A DNA stretch of 64,000 bases from Sphingobium boeckii (GCF_014199215.1 NZ_JACIJC010000001.1:312001-376000), one strand, 5' to 3'; shown: positions 28,235-37,630, counted from the stretch's first letter. The notes: generated from the sequence alone by a model not told the origin. Translations and numbers: made by a program.

Positions 28235-30031
28235 TCAGGCCTTGTAAAGCGCGTCGGTCCGCTCGCCGTAAATCTCCTTGATCACATGGCGGCGGATCTT
28301 GAGCGAAGGCGTCATCTGCTTATTGTCGATCGAAAAGGGTTCATCGGCGAAGATGAAGCGGCGGATCTTCTCGGTCGTGGACAGGTCGCGGTTCACACGG
28401 TCCACGGCGGCAGAGACGGCGGCGCGAAAGCATTCATGCTCGCGCAGCAGCGCGATATCCGATGGCAGGCCTTCCTTCTCGGCATAGTCCCGCACCCATT
28501 CCGCATCGGGCACGATCAGCCCGACCAGATAGGGCCGGCGATCGCCCGAGACCATCGCCTGTCCAATCTCGGTCTGAAGCGTCAGCATCCCCTCCACCTT
28601 TTGCGGGGACACATTGTCGCCCTTGTCGAGGATGATGAGATCCTTCTTGCGGTCGGTGATGACGATGCGGCCGCGGTCGTCGATATGCCCGATATCGCCG
28701 GTGTGCAGCCATCCTTTTTGCAGCACGCGTTCGGTTTCGGCGGCGTTGCGCCAATAGCCCTTCATCACCTGCTCGCCACGGATCAGAATTTCGCCATCCT
28801 CGGCAATCTTCACCTCGGTATTGAGCAAGGGCGGGCCGACCGTATCCATCTTCAGGCCGGCGCTGGGGCGGTTGCATGAAATCACGGGCGCGGCTTCGGT
28901 CTGGCCATAGCCCTGGAGCAGCGTCAGCCCGAGCGAATGGAAAAACACGCCGATATCGGGATTGAGCGGCGCGCCACCGGAGACCAGCGCCTTCATCCGT
29001 CCGCCGAATTTCTCCTGGATCTTGGGCCGCAGCGTCTTGTTGATGAAATAGTTCATGGGGCGGTCCCAAAAGGGTATCCCGCGGTCCAGATCCTTGGCAC
29101 CCAGGCCCAGCGCGCGCTTGAGCAGCTTGGGCGCGAGGCCGCCCTGCTTGTCGATCGTCTTCACCATGCGTTGGCGCAGCACCTCGAACAGCCGCGGGAC
29201 CACGACCATGATCGTGGGGCGTACTTCCTCGATATTGGAGGCGAGTTTGTCCAGCCCTTCGGAATAATAGATCTGTCCGCCCAGCCCGATCGGGAAGAAT
29301 TGTCCGCCGGAATGCTCATAGGCATGGGAGAGCGGCAGGAATGAGAGGAACACCTCGTCGTCCCAGCCGAAATCATTCGAGATTACGTCAACACAGCCCT
29401 CCACATTGTGAAGGATCGCGCCGTGATGCTGCATCACGCCGCGGGGGCTGCCCCCGGTGCCGCTGGTATAGATGATGCAGGCCAGATCGTCGCGGGTCAC
29501 GCCTTCGGATGCCCGCGCGATCCCGGCGACATCGGGTGTTTCGGCGGCGATCAGCGCCTGCCAGTCATAGAATTCCGCATTGCCGGATGCTTGCCCGATG
29601 CGCAGCTTGTCGATCCCGATCAGTGCGCGCACGCGGGAGGATCGCAGGATCGCAGGCATCACCGCGCGGCTCAATTTATCGTTGGAGACGATCACCGCCT
29701 TGGCCTCGCTATCCTCCAGGATATGCTGGTGATCGCGTTCGGTATTGGTGGTGTAGGTCGGCACGGTGATGCAGCCCGCGGCCATGATAGCCAGATCCGC
29801 GATACACCATTCGGGCCGGTTTTCGGACACCAGCATGATCGTGTCGCCGGGCTTCATGCCGATGCGCTTCAACCCTGCGGCAAGCGCGGCCACCGTCTCC
29901 GCCGTCTCGCGCCAGCTCCGGCTATGCCAGCGCCCGCCCGCTTTGTGCCAGAGAAAGGGTGCGTCCCCCAGCTCGGCTGCGCGCGTGAAAAACATGGTGA
30001 CCAGATTGGGGAAATGTTCCAGTTCGCGCAT
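28235..30031 (-). CDS. AMP-forming long-chain acyl-CoA ligase
   Basis: 598 residues of the ANL superfamily. It activates fatty acids to acyl-CoA through an acyl-AMP. Motifs: P-loop YTSGTGGSPRGV (about residue 190; the usual TTGxxxG is varied), LSFLPLSHAYEH, GYGQTEAAP, WLHTGDIG and RIVITDRKKDLIILDKGDNVSPQ. The C-terminal lysine region QMTPSLKIRR completes the adenylation site. The length and LPLSHAYEH wording fit the FadD15/long-chain FACS group. A single gene with the VanY-type gene upstream in the same direction, 70 bases away. Confidence 0.93.
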   Translation of the reverse strand: MRELEHFPNLVTMFFTRAAELGDAPFLWHKAGGRWHSRSWRETAETVAALAAGLKRIGMKPGDTIMLVSENRPEWCIADLAIMAAGCITVPTYTTNTERDHQHILEDSEAKAVIVSNDKLSRAVMPAILRSSRVRALIGIDKLRIGQASGNAEFYDWQALIAAETPDVAGIARASEGVTRDDLACIIYTSGTGGSPRGVMQHHGAILHNVEGCVDVISNDFGWDDEVFLSFLPLSHAYEHSGGQFFPIGLGGQIYYSEGLDKLASNIEEVRPTIMVVVPRLFEVLRQRMVKTIDKQGGLAPKLLKRALGLGAKDLDRGIPFWDRPMNYFINKTLRPKIQEKFGGRMKALVSGGAPLNPDIGVFFHSLGLTLLQGYGQTEAAPVISCNRPSAGLKMDTVGPPLLNTEVKIAEDGEILIRGEQVMKGYWRNAAETERVLQKGWLHTGDIGHIDDRGRIVITDRKKDLIILDKGDNVSPQKVEGMLTLQTEIGQAMVSGDRRPYLVGLIVPDAEWVRDYAEKEGLPSDIALLREHECFRAAVSAAVDRVNRDLSTTEKIRRFIFADEPFSIDNKQMTPSLKIRRHVIKEIYGERTDALYKA

Positions 30032-30101
30032 GGTCTCTCCATCGGGATGCGGGCGCTATCGACGCCACACCCTAGCCTTGTATCTCGTGACGCAGCCTAG
30101 T

Positions 30102-30845
30102 CTAGTTTGCACGGCGCGCAGCATTGAAAACCGCGCGCGCATGATCGGTTCCAACAAAGCGGAAATGCCAGGGTTCTGGCGATACGCCCTGGCGATTGCC
30201 CTGCGGGAAGGACATTTCGAAACCGTATCGGCGCGCATTGCGCGCGATCCACTGCCCCGCGCGCGTATCCTTGAAGCAGGTTTCGGCATGGCATTTGGGG
30301 GTGCCACGCGAACCGAAATCGATCGTGAGGCCCGTTGAGTGTTCGCTATAGCCCGGTGGAGCCACCCACCGCGCCTGGCCGGCATAGCCGCGCTTCGCGA
30401 TCCGGTCGCCCCGGCAGAACAGATCGGCCTGCCGCGGGATGGAGCGATAGCAGGATACGCCCATGATCGCTTGGCCCACCGCTTTGTCGTCCTTGATGGC
30501 TGCGGCGATCATCTGGTTCAGCGGCACCAGCATGTCCCGGTGGATCGAGGGACAGCCCGCGCCGCCAAAATTCTTGGGCGGGTCTACAAGTTCGGCAGGT
30601 GTGGCTTCGGCATAGGGAAAATGATTCATCAGCCGCCCGTCCGGCGATACGGGCGGGGGCTGCAGCTTTTGTCCCTGGCACAAGACGGGCGTCTTGGTCG
30701 GGCTAGCCATGGTCTTGGGTCGTGCGGCCGGGATCGGCACGGTCACTGCTTTGGGCACGGGGCTGGGAAACAGCAGCGCATAGCCGGAGCCGCCCGCCAC
30801 GCCGAGCACGAGGCTCAGGCCCAGAATAGGGATGGCGCGCAACAA
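30102..30845 (-). CDS. VanY-type D-alanyl-D-alanine carboxypeptidase (M15B)
   Basis: About 247 residues. An N-terminal membrane anchor or signal (IPILGLSLVLGVAGGSGYALLF), a proline-rich linker and the LAS metallopeptidase domain: SEHSTGLTIDFGS (zinc His and Asp, SxHxxGxAxD type), IARNARRYGFEMSFP and SPEPWHFRFVG (catalytic Glu and zinc His of ExWH). It trims D-Ala from peptidoglycan stems. No ATG is present; TTG at 30845 or 30842 is used, with AGGAG 3 or 6 bases ahead, so 30842 fits better. Third gene of pyrD-ggt-vanY. Confidence 0.88.
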   Translation of the reverse strand: MLRAIPILGLSLVLGVAGGSGYALLFPSPVPKAVTVPIPAARPKTMASPTKTPVLCQGQKLQPPPVSPDGRLMNHFPYAEATPAELVDPPKNFGGAGCPSIHRDMLVPLNQMIAAAIKDDKAVGQAIMGVSCYRSIPRQADLFCRGDRIAKRGYAGQARWVAPPGYSEHSTGLTIDFGSRGTPKCHAETCFKDTRAGQWIARNARRYGFEMSFPQGNRQGVSPEPWHFRFVGTDHARAVFNAARRAN

Positions 30846-30881
30846 ATTCTCCTGAAAGCGGGGAATGCGGGAGGGGCTGGC

Positions 30882-32552
30882 CTATTCGGCCAGGGCTGCA
30901 CCCTCGCTGCGCGGATCGAAGGCGCCACGCCAGCCGGATGGGGTGCGTTCCACCGCATTTACCTTGGAGCCAAGATCCGCACTCACCACCTTCTGGCCCA
31001 GCGCCGCGAGATCGGCCTGTAACGCGGCGAGCGGCGTCCCCTGTTCCACCAACACGGCATTGCCACCGAAATATATGTTGGGCAGCGCGATCGCATCCTG
31101 CGCGGGCAGGCCGAAATCGAGCACGCCGATCAGCGTCTTGGTCACGTGCATGATGATCCTTTTGCCGCCGGCGGATCCCAGCGCGAGGATGGGCCGGCCC
31201 TTGGCATCATACACCATCGTGGGGGACATGGAGGAGAGCGGGCGCTTCCCCGCGGCCACCGCATTCGCCACGGGCGCGCCGTCCTTTTCAGGGGCGAAGG
31301 TGAAATCGGTCAGTTCATTGTTCAGCACCATGCCCGATGCGATGAGCTGGCTGCCGAACGGTCCTTCCACGGTCGACGTCATGGTGGCGAGATTGCCGGA
31401 ACCATCGGCGGCGGCGAAGTTTGTGGTGCCTGCGACTTCACTGGAGATGGCGGCCGTGCGCTTTTCGGCACCGGGTGGCGTCCCCGCATTGTAGCTGCCA
31501 AGCGCCTTGGCCTCGGAAATCAGCCTGGAGCGCGATTTGATATAGGTCTTGTCGAGCAAGCCCTTCACCGGCACCGATACGAAATCGGGATCGCCCAGAT
31601 ATTTTTCGCGGTCCGCATAAGCAAGCTGCATGGCTTCGGCGATCAGATGCCAGGCGGCGGGCGAATCCTTGCCCATCTTTTTCATGTCGAAGCGTTCGAG
31701 CATTCCGAGAATCTGGAATACCGTGGTCGCGCCCGAAGAGGGCGGCCCCATGCCGCAGAGCTTGTAGACCCGGTATTTGAAGCAGACCGGCGCGCGCTCG
31801 GCGGCGCGGTAACTGGCCAGGTCGGCGCGGGTCAGCATGGTCGGATTGCGCTCGGTTTGGGCCACGGCGTTGACGATGCTGGCGGCGATGTCACCCGAAT
31901 AGAAGCTGTCCGGCCCCTCCGCTGCCACGGTGCGGAGCAATGTGGCCAGCGCCGGATTGCGCACGGTGTCGCCCACGCGCTTGGGCCGGCCATCCTGCCA
32001 GTAAAGCGCCTTGATCGCGGGAAAATCGTCCCACAATTTGCCCATGCCCGCGATCCGGGATTCCAGCACAGGCGTCACGGCAAAGCCCTCGTCTGCCAGC
32101 TTGATCGCGGGTGCGAACAAGGCCGCCCAGGGCAATGTGCCCCATTTCCTGTGCACCACTTCCATCAACCGGATATTGCCCGGAACGCCCACCGATTTGC
32201 CGCCGGGAAAGGCCTGCAGGAAATTGAGCGGCCTGCCGTCCGCGCCCAGAAAGAGCCGGGGGGAAGCGGACATGGGGGCTTTCTCGCGGCCATCCACCGT
32301 GAAGGTCTTGCCCGCCTTGGCGTCATGATAGACGAAAAAGCCGCCCCCGCCGATGCCGGAGGATTGCGGCTCCACCACGGTCAGCGCGAGCATCATCGCC
32401 ATCTGCGCATCCGCCGCGCTGCCGCCTTCGCGCAGGATCGTGCGCCCGGCTTCCGCCGCGCGCGGATCCGCTGCGGAGGCGACGCCGCCCTTGGCGGAAA
32501 CGGGATTTGGAATGAGGAGGAAGGCGAGGAGGGCGACCAGGATTTTCTTCAT
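30882..32552 (-). CDS. ggt: Gamma-glutamyltransferase
   Basis: 556 residues, periplasmic Ntn hydrolase that splits glutathione and other gamma-glutamyl compounds. Signal peptide ends VSA-KG near residue 20. The propeptide has GGSAADAQMAMMLALTVVEPQSSGIGGGGF. The autocatalytic threonine is in GTTNFAAADGSGN near residue 375, where most relatives have TTHF; Asn replaces His here. GSAGGKRIIMHV follows in the small subunit. ATG 32552 chosen for the signal peptide. The stop lies 36 bases before the VanY gene, and pyrD ends 40 bases upstream. Confidence 0.94.
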   Translation of the reverse strand: MKKILVALLAFLLIPNPVSAKGGVASAADPRAAEAGRTILREGGSAADAQMAMMLALTVVEPQSSGIGGGGFFVYHDAKAGKTFTVDGREKAPMSASPRLFLGADGRPLNFLQAFPGGKSVGVPGNIRLMEVVHRKWGTLPWAALFAPAIKLADEGFAVTPVLESRIAGMGKLWDDFPAIKALYWQDGRPKRVGDTVRNPALATLLRTVAAEGPDSFYSGDIAASIVNAVAQTERNPTMLTRADLASYRAAERAPVCFKYRVYKLCGMGPPSSGATTVFQILGMLERFDMKKMGKDSPAAWHLIAEAMQLAYADREKYLGDPDFVSVPVKGLLDKTYIKSRSRLISEAKALGSYNAGTPPGAEKRTAAISSEVAGTTNFAAADGSGNLATMTSTVEGPFGSQLIASGMVLNNELTDFTFAPEKDGAPVANAVAAGKRPLSSMSPTMVYDAKGRPILALGSAGGKRIIMHVTKTLIGVLDFGLPAQDAIALPNIYFGGNAVLVEQGTPLAALQADLAALGQKVVSADLGSKVNAVERTPSGWRGAFDPRSEGAALAE

Positions 32553-32592
32553 GATCGCCGTAATAGCCGCCCGCGGGCCGCGGAGCAAAGCG

Positions 32593-33633
32593 CTAAGTGG
32601 CGTCCACTCCCACCGCCTCATCCACGGACTTGAACCCGTCCCGGATCAGCAAGCTCTTCAGCCCCGCGGCAATCTCAGTGGCCAGGCCGGGGCCGTGATA
32701 GACCAATGCCGAATAAAGCTGGATCAAACTGGCACCCGCCCGAATGCGGGCATAGGCTTCGTCCGCAGAAGCGATTCCGCCCGCGCCGATCATGGGCATG
32801 GCCTTGCCCGTCGCCTTGTAAAAATCGGCGAGCCGCTGCTGGGCCAGATCGCGCAAGGGCGCGCCGGATAGCCCGCCATTCTCTCCCGCAAAAGCACTTT
32901 TCAAGCGTGGGCGGCCGATCGTGGTGTTGGATACGATCAGCGCGTCGATCCGCCGTTCGATCGCGATGCGCGCGATATCGTCTATGTCTGCGGGCTCGAG
33001 ATCGGGTGCCACTTTCAGAAACACCGGCGGGCCTTTGGGGCCGCGTGCCGCCATGATGGCATCGAGCAGCGCATCCAGCGCCCCGGCATCCTGCAAGGCG
33101 CGCAGGCCGGGCGTGTTGGGGGAGCTGATATTGACCGTAAGATAGCTGGCAACGGATGCCATGGTCGTGACGCCCCGGGCATAGTCCGCGATTCTGTCGT
33201 CGCTGTCCTTATTGGCACCGATGTTCACGCCGATGATGCCGGGCCGGCCGGCCTGCGTTTTCAGCCGCGCCAGCGCTGCCAACTGGCCGCCATTGTTGAA
33301 GCCCATGCGGTTGATCACCGCTTCGTCCTCCGCCAGCCGGAACAGCCGCGGCCTGGGATTGCCCTCCTGCGGCAGCGGGGTCAGCGTGCCGAGTTCGGCA
33401 AAGCCGAAGCCCAGCCCCAGCATGGTGTGCGGCACCTCGCCATCCTTGTCGAAGCCCGCGGCCAGGCCGATCGGATTGGGGAAATCCAAGCCGGCCACGC
33501 GCGTCGCGAGCAGGGGATCGGCGGCGGGCGGACGCCCCACCGGGAGCAGCTTCAATCCGGCCAAGGTCAGCCGGTGCGCGCGCTCCCCATCCAGACGGAA
33601 GACAAGCGGACGGAGGAGGGGATAGAGAGCCAT
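32593..33633 (-). CDS. pyrD: Dihydroorotate dehydrogenase (quinone)
   Basis: 346 residues, membrane-associated class 2 enzyme of pyrimidine synthesis that passes electrons to quinone. The N-terminal helix segment MALYPLLRPLVFRLDGERAH docks at the membrane. FMN barrel motifs: NPIGLAAGFDKDGEV, LGFGFAELGTLTPLPQEGNPRPRLFR, NRMGFNN, NISSPNTPGLR (catalytic Ser instead of Cys), and IGAGGIASADEA. ATG 33633 gives the family start. First gene of a likely operon with ggt and the VanY-type gene. Confidence 0.95.
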   Translation of the reverse strand: MALYPLLRPLVFRLDGERAHRLTLAGLKLLPVGRPPAADPLLATRVAGLDFPNPIGLAAGFDKDGEVPHTMLGLGFGFAELGTLTPLPQEGNPRPRLFRLAEDEAVINRMGFNNGGQLAALARLKTQAGRPGIIGVNIGANKDSDDRIADYARGVTTMASVASYLTVNISSPNTPGLRALQDAGALDALLDAIMAARGPKGPPVFLKVAPDLEPADIDDIARIAIERRIDALIVSNTTIGRPRLKSAFAGENGGLSGAPLRDLAQQRLADFYKATGKAMPMIGAGGIASADEAYARIRAGASLIQLYSALVYHGPGLATEIAAGLKSLLIRDGFKSVDEAVGVDAT

Positions 33634-33786
33634 GGCCGCGCTATGGCGGCGCGTCGCCCCAGCGTCAAAGTCCTTGGCGCTTTCGATCAACGGCCATGGC
33701 GGTTCGATCGGCGTCATGCGCCGCTTTCCCATCGGCGCTTCAATGCGTTAGGCTCCGTCATCGCAATCCAAGGGAGCAAAAACCGC

Positions 33787-35610
33787 ATGCGCCTGTTTCA
33801 CGCCGTTTCCGCCGTCGCCCTCACATTGGCGTCTCCGTTTCTATTCACCCCCGCCGTGGCACAAACGTCCGCAGCGCAGGAAGCGCAGGATGCCGCTATT
33901 CTCGCCTTTTTCGCGGACTATGACGCGGAGCAACTGGCGCATTCACCGACGACCAAGGCGCAGCGCGGGATCCGCGATGGCGATTATGGCAAATGGGGCG
34001 ATTTTTCGGATGTCGAAGCGGTGCGCGAGCATGACGCCGATCAGGCCGCGTTGAAAGCTATGCGCGCGCGCTTCGCGCCGGCGAAACTCAATGCGGAGAA
34101 TCAGCTTTCCTTCCGCTTGTTCGAAAAGCTGATCGCCCGGCGCGATGCGGCCTTCGCTTTCCGCAAGAATGAATATGTGTTCGATCAGATGAACGGGCCG
34201 CACGCGCAGTTGCCGGCGTTCCTGATCAACATTCACCGGATCGATACGAAGACGGATGCCGAGGCCTATATCAGCCGTCTCAACGGCCTCGGCCTGGTGA
34301 TGGACCAGTTGATCGCGGCATCGAAGGAACAGGCCGATGCGGGCAAATCCCCGCCCAAATGGGTCTATCCCTATATCCTGTCCGATGCGCAGAACGTCAT
34401 CTCGGGCTTTCCCTTCACAAAAATCGCCACCGAGGCACCGCTTTATGCGGATTTCAAGGGCAAGGTCGAGAAGCTCTCCATCACACAGGCGGATAAGGAT
34501 GCGCTGTTGGCATTGGCCGCCGATGCGCTGCTCCAAAAGGTGAAGCCTGCCTATGTCCGCCTGATCGCCGAGATGGAACGGCAGGAGAAGATCGCGGGCA
34601 CCGACGACGGGATCTGGCGGTTCAAGGATGGCACGGCTTATTATGCCGAGCGCCTGTCGAACTATACCACCACCGCGATGACCCCGGACCAGATCCATCA
34701 GGTGGGGCTCGATAATGTCGCGCGCATCCATGGCGAGATGCGCGAGATCATGACGCGGACGGGGTTCCAAGGCGATCTTCCCGCCTTCTTCAAATTCATG
34801 CGCGAAGATAAGCGCTTCTACGCGCCCAACACCCCCGAAGGCCGGGCGCTGTATCTGGCGGAGACCGAAAAGGCCAAGCAGTGGGTGACGGCCAAGCTCC
34901 CGGAATGGTTCGGGGTGCTGCCCCAGGCACCGATGGTCGTGAAGCCGGTGGAGGCGTTTCGCGAGAAATCGGCGGGCAAGGCCTTTTATCAATCGCCCGC
35001 GCCCGATGGCTCAAGGCCCGGCACCTATTATGCCAATCTCTATGACATGAACGATATGCCGCTGTTCGAAGTGGAGGCGCTTTTTTATCACGAGGGCATT
35101 CCGGGGCATCACCTTCAGCGTTCGATCCAGACCGAATTGAAGGATGTGCCGGCTTTCCGGCAATTCGGCGGGGTCACCGCCTATTCCGAAGGCTGGGGAC
35201 TCTATTCGGAGAAGCTCGCCAAGGATATGGGCCTCTATACCGATCCCTATCGCGATTTCGGACGGCTCCAACTGGAACTGCACCGCGCGATTCGGCTGGT
35301 GGTCGATTCGGGGCTCCATCACAAGAAATGGACCCGCGAGCAGGCGATCCGCTATGTAGAGGATAATTCCGCGGACGCGCCCGGCGGTATCGTCAAGGCG
35401 ATCGAACGCTATATCGTCTATCCCGGGCAGGCGACCGCCTACCTTGTCGGGTGGTTGAAGATCAGCGAATTGCGCGACCGGGCTTCTGCCAAAATGGATG
35501 ATAAATTCGATGTCCGCGCCTTTCATGACGTCATCCTCAAAAGCGGTCCCGTGCCGCTTGATGTGATGGAAGAGCGCGTGGATTCATGGATCGCGACGCA
35601 CACGCGCTGA
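33787..35610 (+). CDS. Secreted DUF885 family putative peptidase
   Basis: 607 residues with signal peptide (cleavage near PAVAQ, residue 25). DUF885 proteins look like helical zinc peptidases: EALFYHEGIPGHHLQRSIQTEL (about residue 430) provides a HExxxH-type site and AYSEGWGLYSEKLAKDMG the downstream glutamate. DNSADAPGGIVKAIERYIVYPGQATAYLVG near the C-terminus is also characteristic. Exported; probably acts on peptides in the periplasm. AAGGGA precedes ATG 33787. A structured leader and a terminator follow before an AraC-type regulator. Confidence 0.9.
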   Translation: MRLFHAVSAVALTLASPFLFTPAVAQTSAAQEAQDAAILAFFADYDAEQLAHSPTTKAQRGIRDGDYGKWGDFSDVEAVREHDADQAALKAMRARFAPAKLNAENQLSFRLFEKLIARRDAAFAFRKNEYVFDQMNGPHAQLPAFLINIHRIDTKTDAEAYISRLNGLGLVMDQLIAASKEQADAGKSPPKWVYPYILSDAQNVISGFPFTKIATEAPLYADFKGKVEKLSITQADKDALLALAADALLQKVKPAYVRLIAEMERQEKIAGTDDGIWRFKDGTAYYAERLSNYTTTAMTPDQIHQVGLDNVARIHGEMREIMTRTGFQGDLPAFFKFMREDKRFYAPNTPEGRALYLAETEKAKQWVTAKLPEWFGVLPQAPMVVKPVEAFREKSAGKAFYQSPAPDGSRPGTYYANLYDMNDMPLFEVEALFYHEGIPGHHLQRSIQTELKDVPAFRQFGGVTAYSEGWGLYSEKLAKDMGLYTDPYRDFGRLQLELHRAIRLVVDSGLHHKKWTREQAIRYVEDNSADAPGGIVKAIERYIVYPGQATAYLVGWLKISELRDRASAKMDDKFDVRAFHDVILKSGPVPLDVMEERVDSWIATHTR

Positions 35611-35627
35611 CTGACACCGGTGTAAAT

Positions 35628-35731
35628 AACCCAATAAAATCCGTAAGATGTCGATTCCATACAATACAGGAACCCGGCCTTTGCGCATAAGCCCCTTGCG
35701 ACCCGAAGGGCTCTCGATTTTATTGGGGGTT
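35628..35731 (+). ncRNA. Candidate structured RNA element between DUF885 gene and AraC regulator
   Basis: AACCCAATAAAATC (35628-35641) is complementary to GATTTTATTGGG...GTT (35716-35731), a long closing stem of 12-14 pairs around a 74-base interior. Inside, GCCCCTT (35691) and AAGGGC (35706) can form a hairpin. Two alternative pairings exist: CCGTAAG (35641-35647) with CTTACGG (35739-35745, the foot of the following terminator), and AGGAACCC (35668-35675) with GGGTTCTT. Mutually exclusive helices before a terminator suggest an attenuator or riboswitch-like control, or a small RNA. I recognise no known family. Confidence 0.45.
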
Positions 35732-35742
35732 CTTTTACCTTA

Positions 35743-35779
35743 CGGCCCGTCCGGATTTCCGGGCGGGCCGCTTTTCTTT
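35743..35779 (+). terminator. Rho-independent terminator before the AraC gene
   Basis: CGGCCCG (35743-35749) pairs with CGGGCCG (35764-35770), and an inner CCGG pairs with CCGG around loop ATTT; then CTTTTCTTT. It lies 132 bases after the DUF885 stop and 55 bases before the AraC start. Its 5' foot can pair instead with CCGTAAG at 35641. Confidence 0.8.
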
Positions 35780-35834
35780 GCGGGCGAAAGAAGCTACGTC
35801 CATATTGGGAATATAAAAACAGGTCGCCAACCCT

Positions 35835-36680
35835 ATGGATGTCTCTCTGGACTATGCTGCTCCGGAAGCAGATTTGCGCGAATATCTGTCGGTCTTCTAT
35901 GACTTCAAGGTCAATGGACCGCATTTCGAGGATATGGAGCGCGCCGATTTCGCGCAGATCCGGTTTATTCTAAAGGGCCGCGGCGATTATCAGTTCGCCG
36001 ATGGTCACGAGCAGGAAGCCCCCACCATCGCATTGGTCGGCCCGACCACGGGCAACACGCGGCTGCGGATCGAAGGCCCGGCGCACGCCTTTGGCGCGGG
36101 GCTATTGCCTGCGGGCTGGGGCGCACTGACCGGGTTCGAGGCATCCACATTGGTCAATCGCGCGATCGATGCGACGCATCTGTTCGGTCATAGCCTTGAT
36201 GGCGTGCTTGATCGGCTGCGGGCCGCCGAGACGCTGGACGAAAAGGTCGTGATCGGCAGCGCGGTGATCCGCAGCCTGGCGCAGCGCACCCGTGATGTGC
36301 CGCTGGCCTTCACCCGGCGTGTGGACGATTGGCTGGCCAGTTCGCTCTCGCCGGATGTGACCGAATTGGTCGATTCGCTCGGCCTTTCGCGCCGGCAGGT
36401 GGAACGGCAGTGCAAGCGCCTCTATGGCGCGCCGCCCAAGATGCTCGCGCGCAAATATCGGGCGCTCCGCGCCGCGATCACCCTGGCGCGCGGCGAGGCC
36501 GATATGGAGGATCTGATCGGCGAATCCTTTTATGATCAGTCCCACTTCATCCGCGAGATCAAGCAGTTCACGGGCGTCACGCCCAAGAAATTCCACGATG
36601 ATCTGCCGACATTGGCCAAACTCACGCTGAAGCGCGCCGATCTGGCGGGTCAGGTGGAGCCGATCATCTACCAGACCTGA
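35835..36680 (+). CDS. AraC family transcriptional regulator
   Basis: 281 residues. An N-terminal sensing domain (about 1-160) has no catalytic signs. The C-terminal pair of helix-turn-helix units follows: VTELVDSLGLSRRQVERQCKRLYGAPPKMLARKYR, then IGESFYDQSHFIREIKQFTGVTPKKF, the AraC signature. The sensed signal is unknown. It lies alone, downstream of a structured leader with a terminator, so readthrough from the DUF885 gene could control its level. The gene after it is convergent. Confidence 0.92.
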   Translation: MDVSLDYAAPEADLREYLSVFYDFKVNGPHFEDMERADFAQIRFILKGRGDYQFADGHEQEAPTIALVGPTTGNTRLRIEGPAHAFGAGLLPAGWGALTGFEASTLVNRAIDATHLFGHSLDGVLDRLRAAETLDEKVVIGSAVIRSLAQRTRDVPLAFTRRVDDWLASSLSPDVTELVDSLGLSRRQVERQCKRLYGAPPKMLARKYRALRAAITLARGEADMEDLIGESFYDQSHFIREIKQFTGVTPKKFHDDLPTLAKLTLKRADLAGQVEPIIYQT

Positions 36681-36722
36681 AGCCTGGTTTTTCACCAAAC
36701 GGGATTGATGGTCAGGCGTGAA

Positions 36723-37406
36723 TTAACGCAGAAGCTCCAGAAACCGCGTGGCCGCCATGAAATCGCGGCGGCGCAGCGCCTGGGTCTTGGCCTCCAAGGC
36801 ATCTACCCCCCAATTCTCCGCCTGCCAGCGCTCATCCACGGTCACGGCATCCCACACCGCATCAGCATCGAACGCCTCCTCGCTGATCGCCAGCGCCGCG
36901 ATCAGCGATCCCGATATCGTCACCAGCGGAAACAGCCCGGCCAGGGCGAAACTGTCCCGCGCCGCGGTGACGGCCGCGAGCCGCGCCACGGTTGCGGCCG
37001 GTTGATGCGCGTGCATCACCCCGCTGATCACGGCGAAAGCCACGTCGAAACGCTCAGCCGCCCAGTTCAGCAGCGGATCCCATGCGGCGGACTGGCGCGA
37101 GACCAGGGCCTGTGGGCTTTCTGCGCGATAGCAGAGCAGATCGCTTTCGCCATAAGCCGAAAGGCCCGCGGCGAAGGTGGCCGGATCGCCCGCCACCCGG
37201 TCGATCGCCGCATTGGCCAGGCCGGTCAGGTGCATGGATCGCGGATCGATATCCTCGCCCTGCGCGTGCCATTCCGCGGCGATCGCATCGGCGAGCGCAT
37301 CGGTCGGAACCGCGAGCAGCGCCTTGCCCGGCGTGCGCACGGGGCGTCCATCCAGTGCGACGCCGCGATCGGGCGTGGCCGCGGCATCCTTGTAGAAGCG
37401 CTTCAT
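36723..37406 (-). CDS. ATP12-family F1-ATPase assembly chaperone
   Basis: 227 residues. ATP12 binds free F1 alpha subunit during ATP synthase assembly in mitochondria and in alphaproteobacteria. The family start KRFYKDA is followed by VALDGRPVRTPGKALLAVPT, AAEWHAQGEDIDPRSMHLTGLANAAID, and WDPLLNWAAERFD. Last gene of a minus-strand operon: its ATG overlaps the stop of the 75-residue membrane protein gene. Family assignment is strong; activity in this organism is inferred. Confidence 0.92.
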   Translation of the reverse strand: MKRFYKDAAATPDRGVALDGRPVRTPGKALLAVPTDALADAIAAEWHAQGEDIDPRSMHLTGLANAAIDRVAGDPATFAAGLSAYGESDLLCYRAESPQALVSRQSAAWDPLLNWAAERFDVAFAVISGVMHAHQPAATVARLAAVTAARDSFALAGLFPLVTISGSLIAALAISEEAFDADAVWDAVTVDERWQAENWGVDALEAKTQALRRRDFMAATRFLELLR

Positions 37407-37630
37407 GCCGCCGGAGGCGTGCGCCAGCGGCGGGCCATCACGCGCGGCAGGATGACGATATCGATCAGGCCGTTGACCACCAGCACATAGCCCACGATCT
37501 TCGGGATGCTCTCAAAGCGCCCATAGACGACCATGATTCCGAACACCACGAAGGCCACGCCCAGCAGGCGGGTGAAGGTGATCGCGAAATAGCGGTTGCG
37601 CGCCTGCGCGTCTTTCTGATCGGGGGTCAT
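37403..37630 (-). CDS. Small two-helix membrane protein
   Basis: 75 residues: a polar N-terminus (TPDQKDAQARNRYF), two hydrophobic helices (LLGVAFVVFGIMVVYG and IVGYVLVVNGLIDIVILP) and a basic C-terminus (RVMARRWRT). Its ATG overlaps the HAD phosphatase stop and its stop overlaps the ATP12 start, each by 4 bases, so it is translated as part of the operon. No known domain recognised. The link to ATP12 raises the idea of a membrane-side helper, which is only inference. Confidence 0.8.
   Translation of the reverse strand: MTPDQKDAQARNRYFAITFTRLLGVAFVVFGIMVVYGRFESIPKIVGYVLVVNGLIDIVILPRVMARRWRTPPAA

Noticed and set aside
35648-35902. An 84-codon frame across the structured leader
   Set aside because: It reads through the terminator and into the regulator gene in another frame, with no ribosome site; RNA structure explains the region better.
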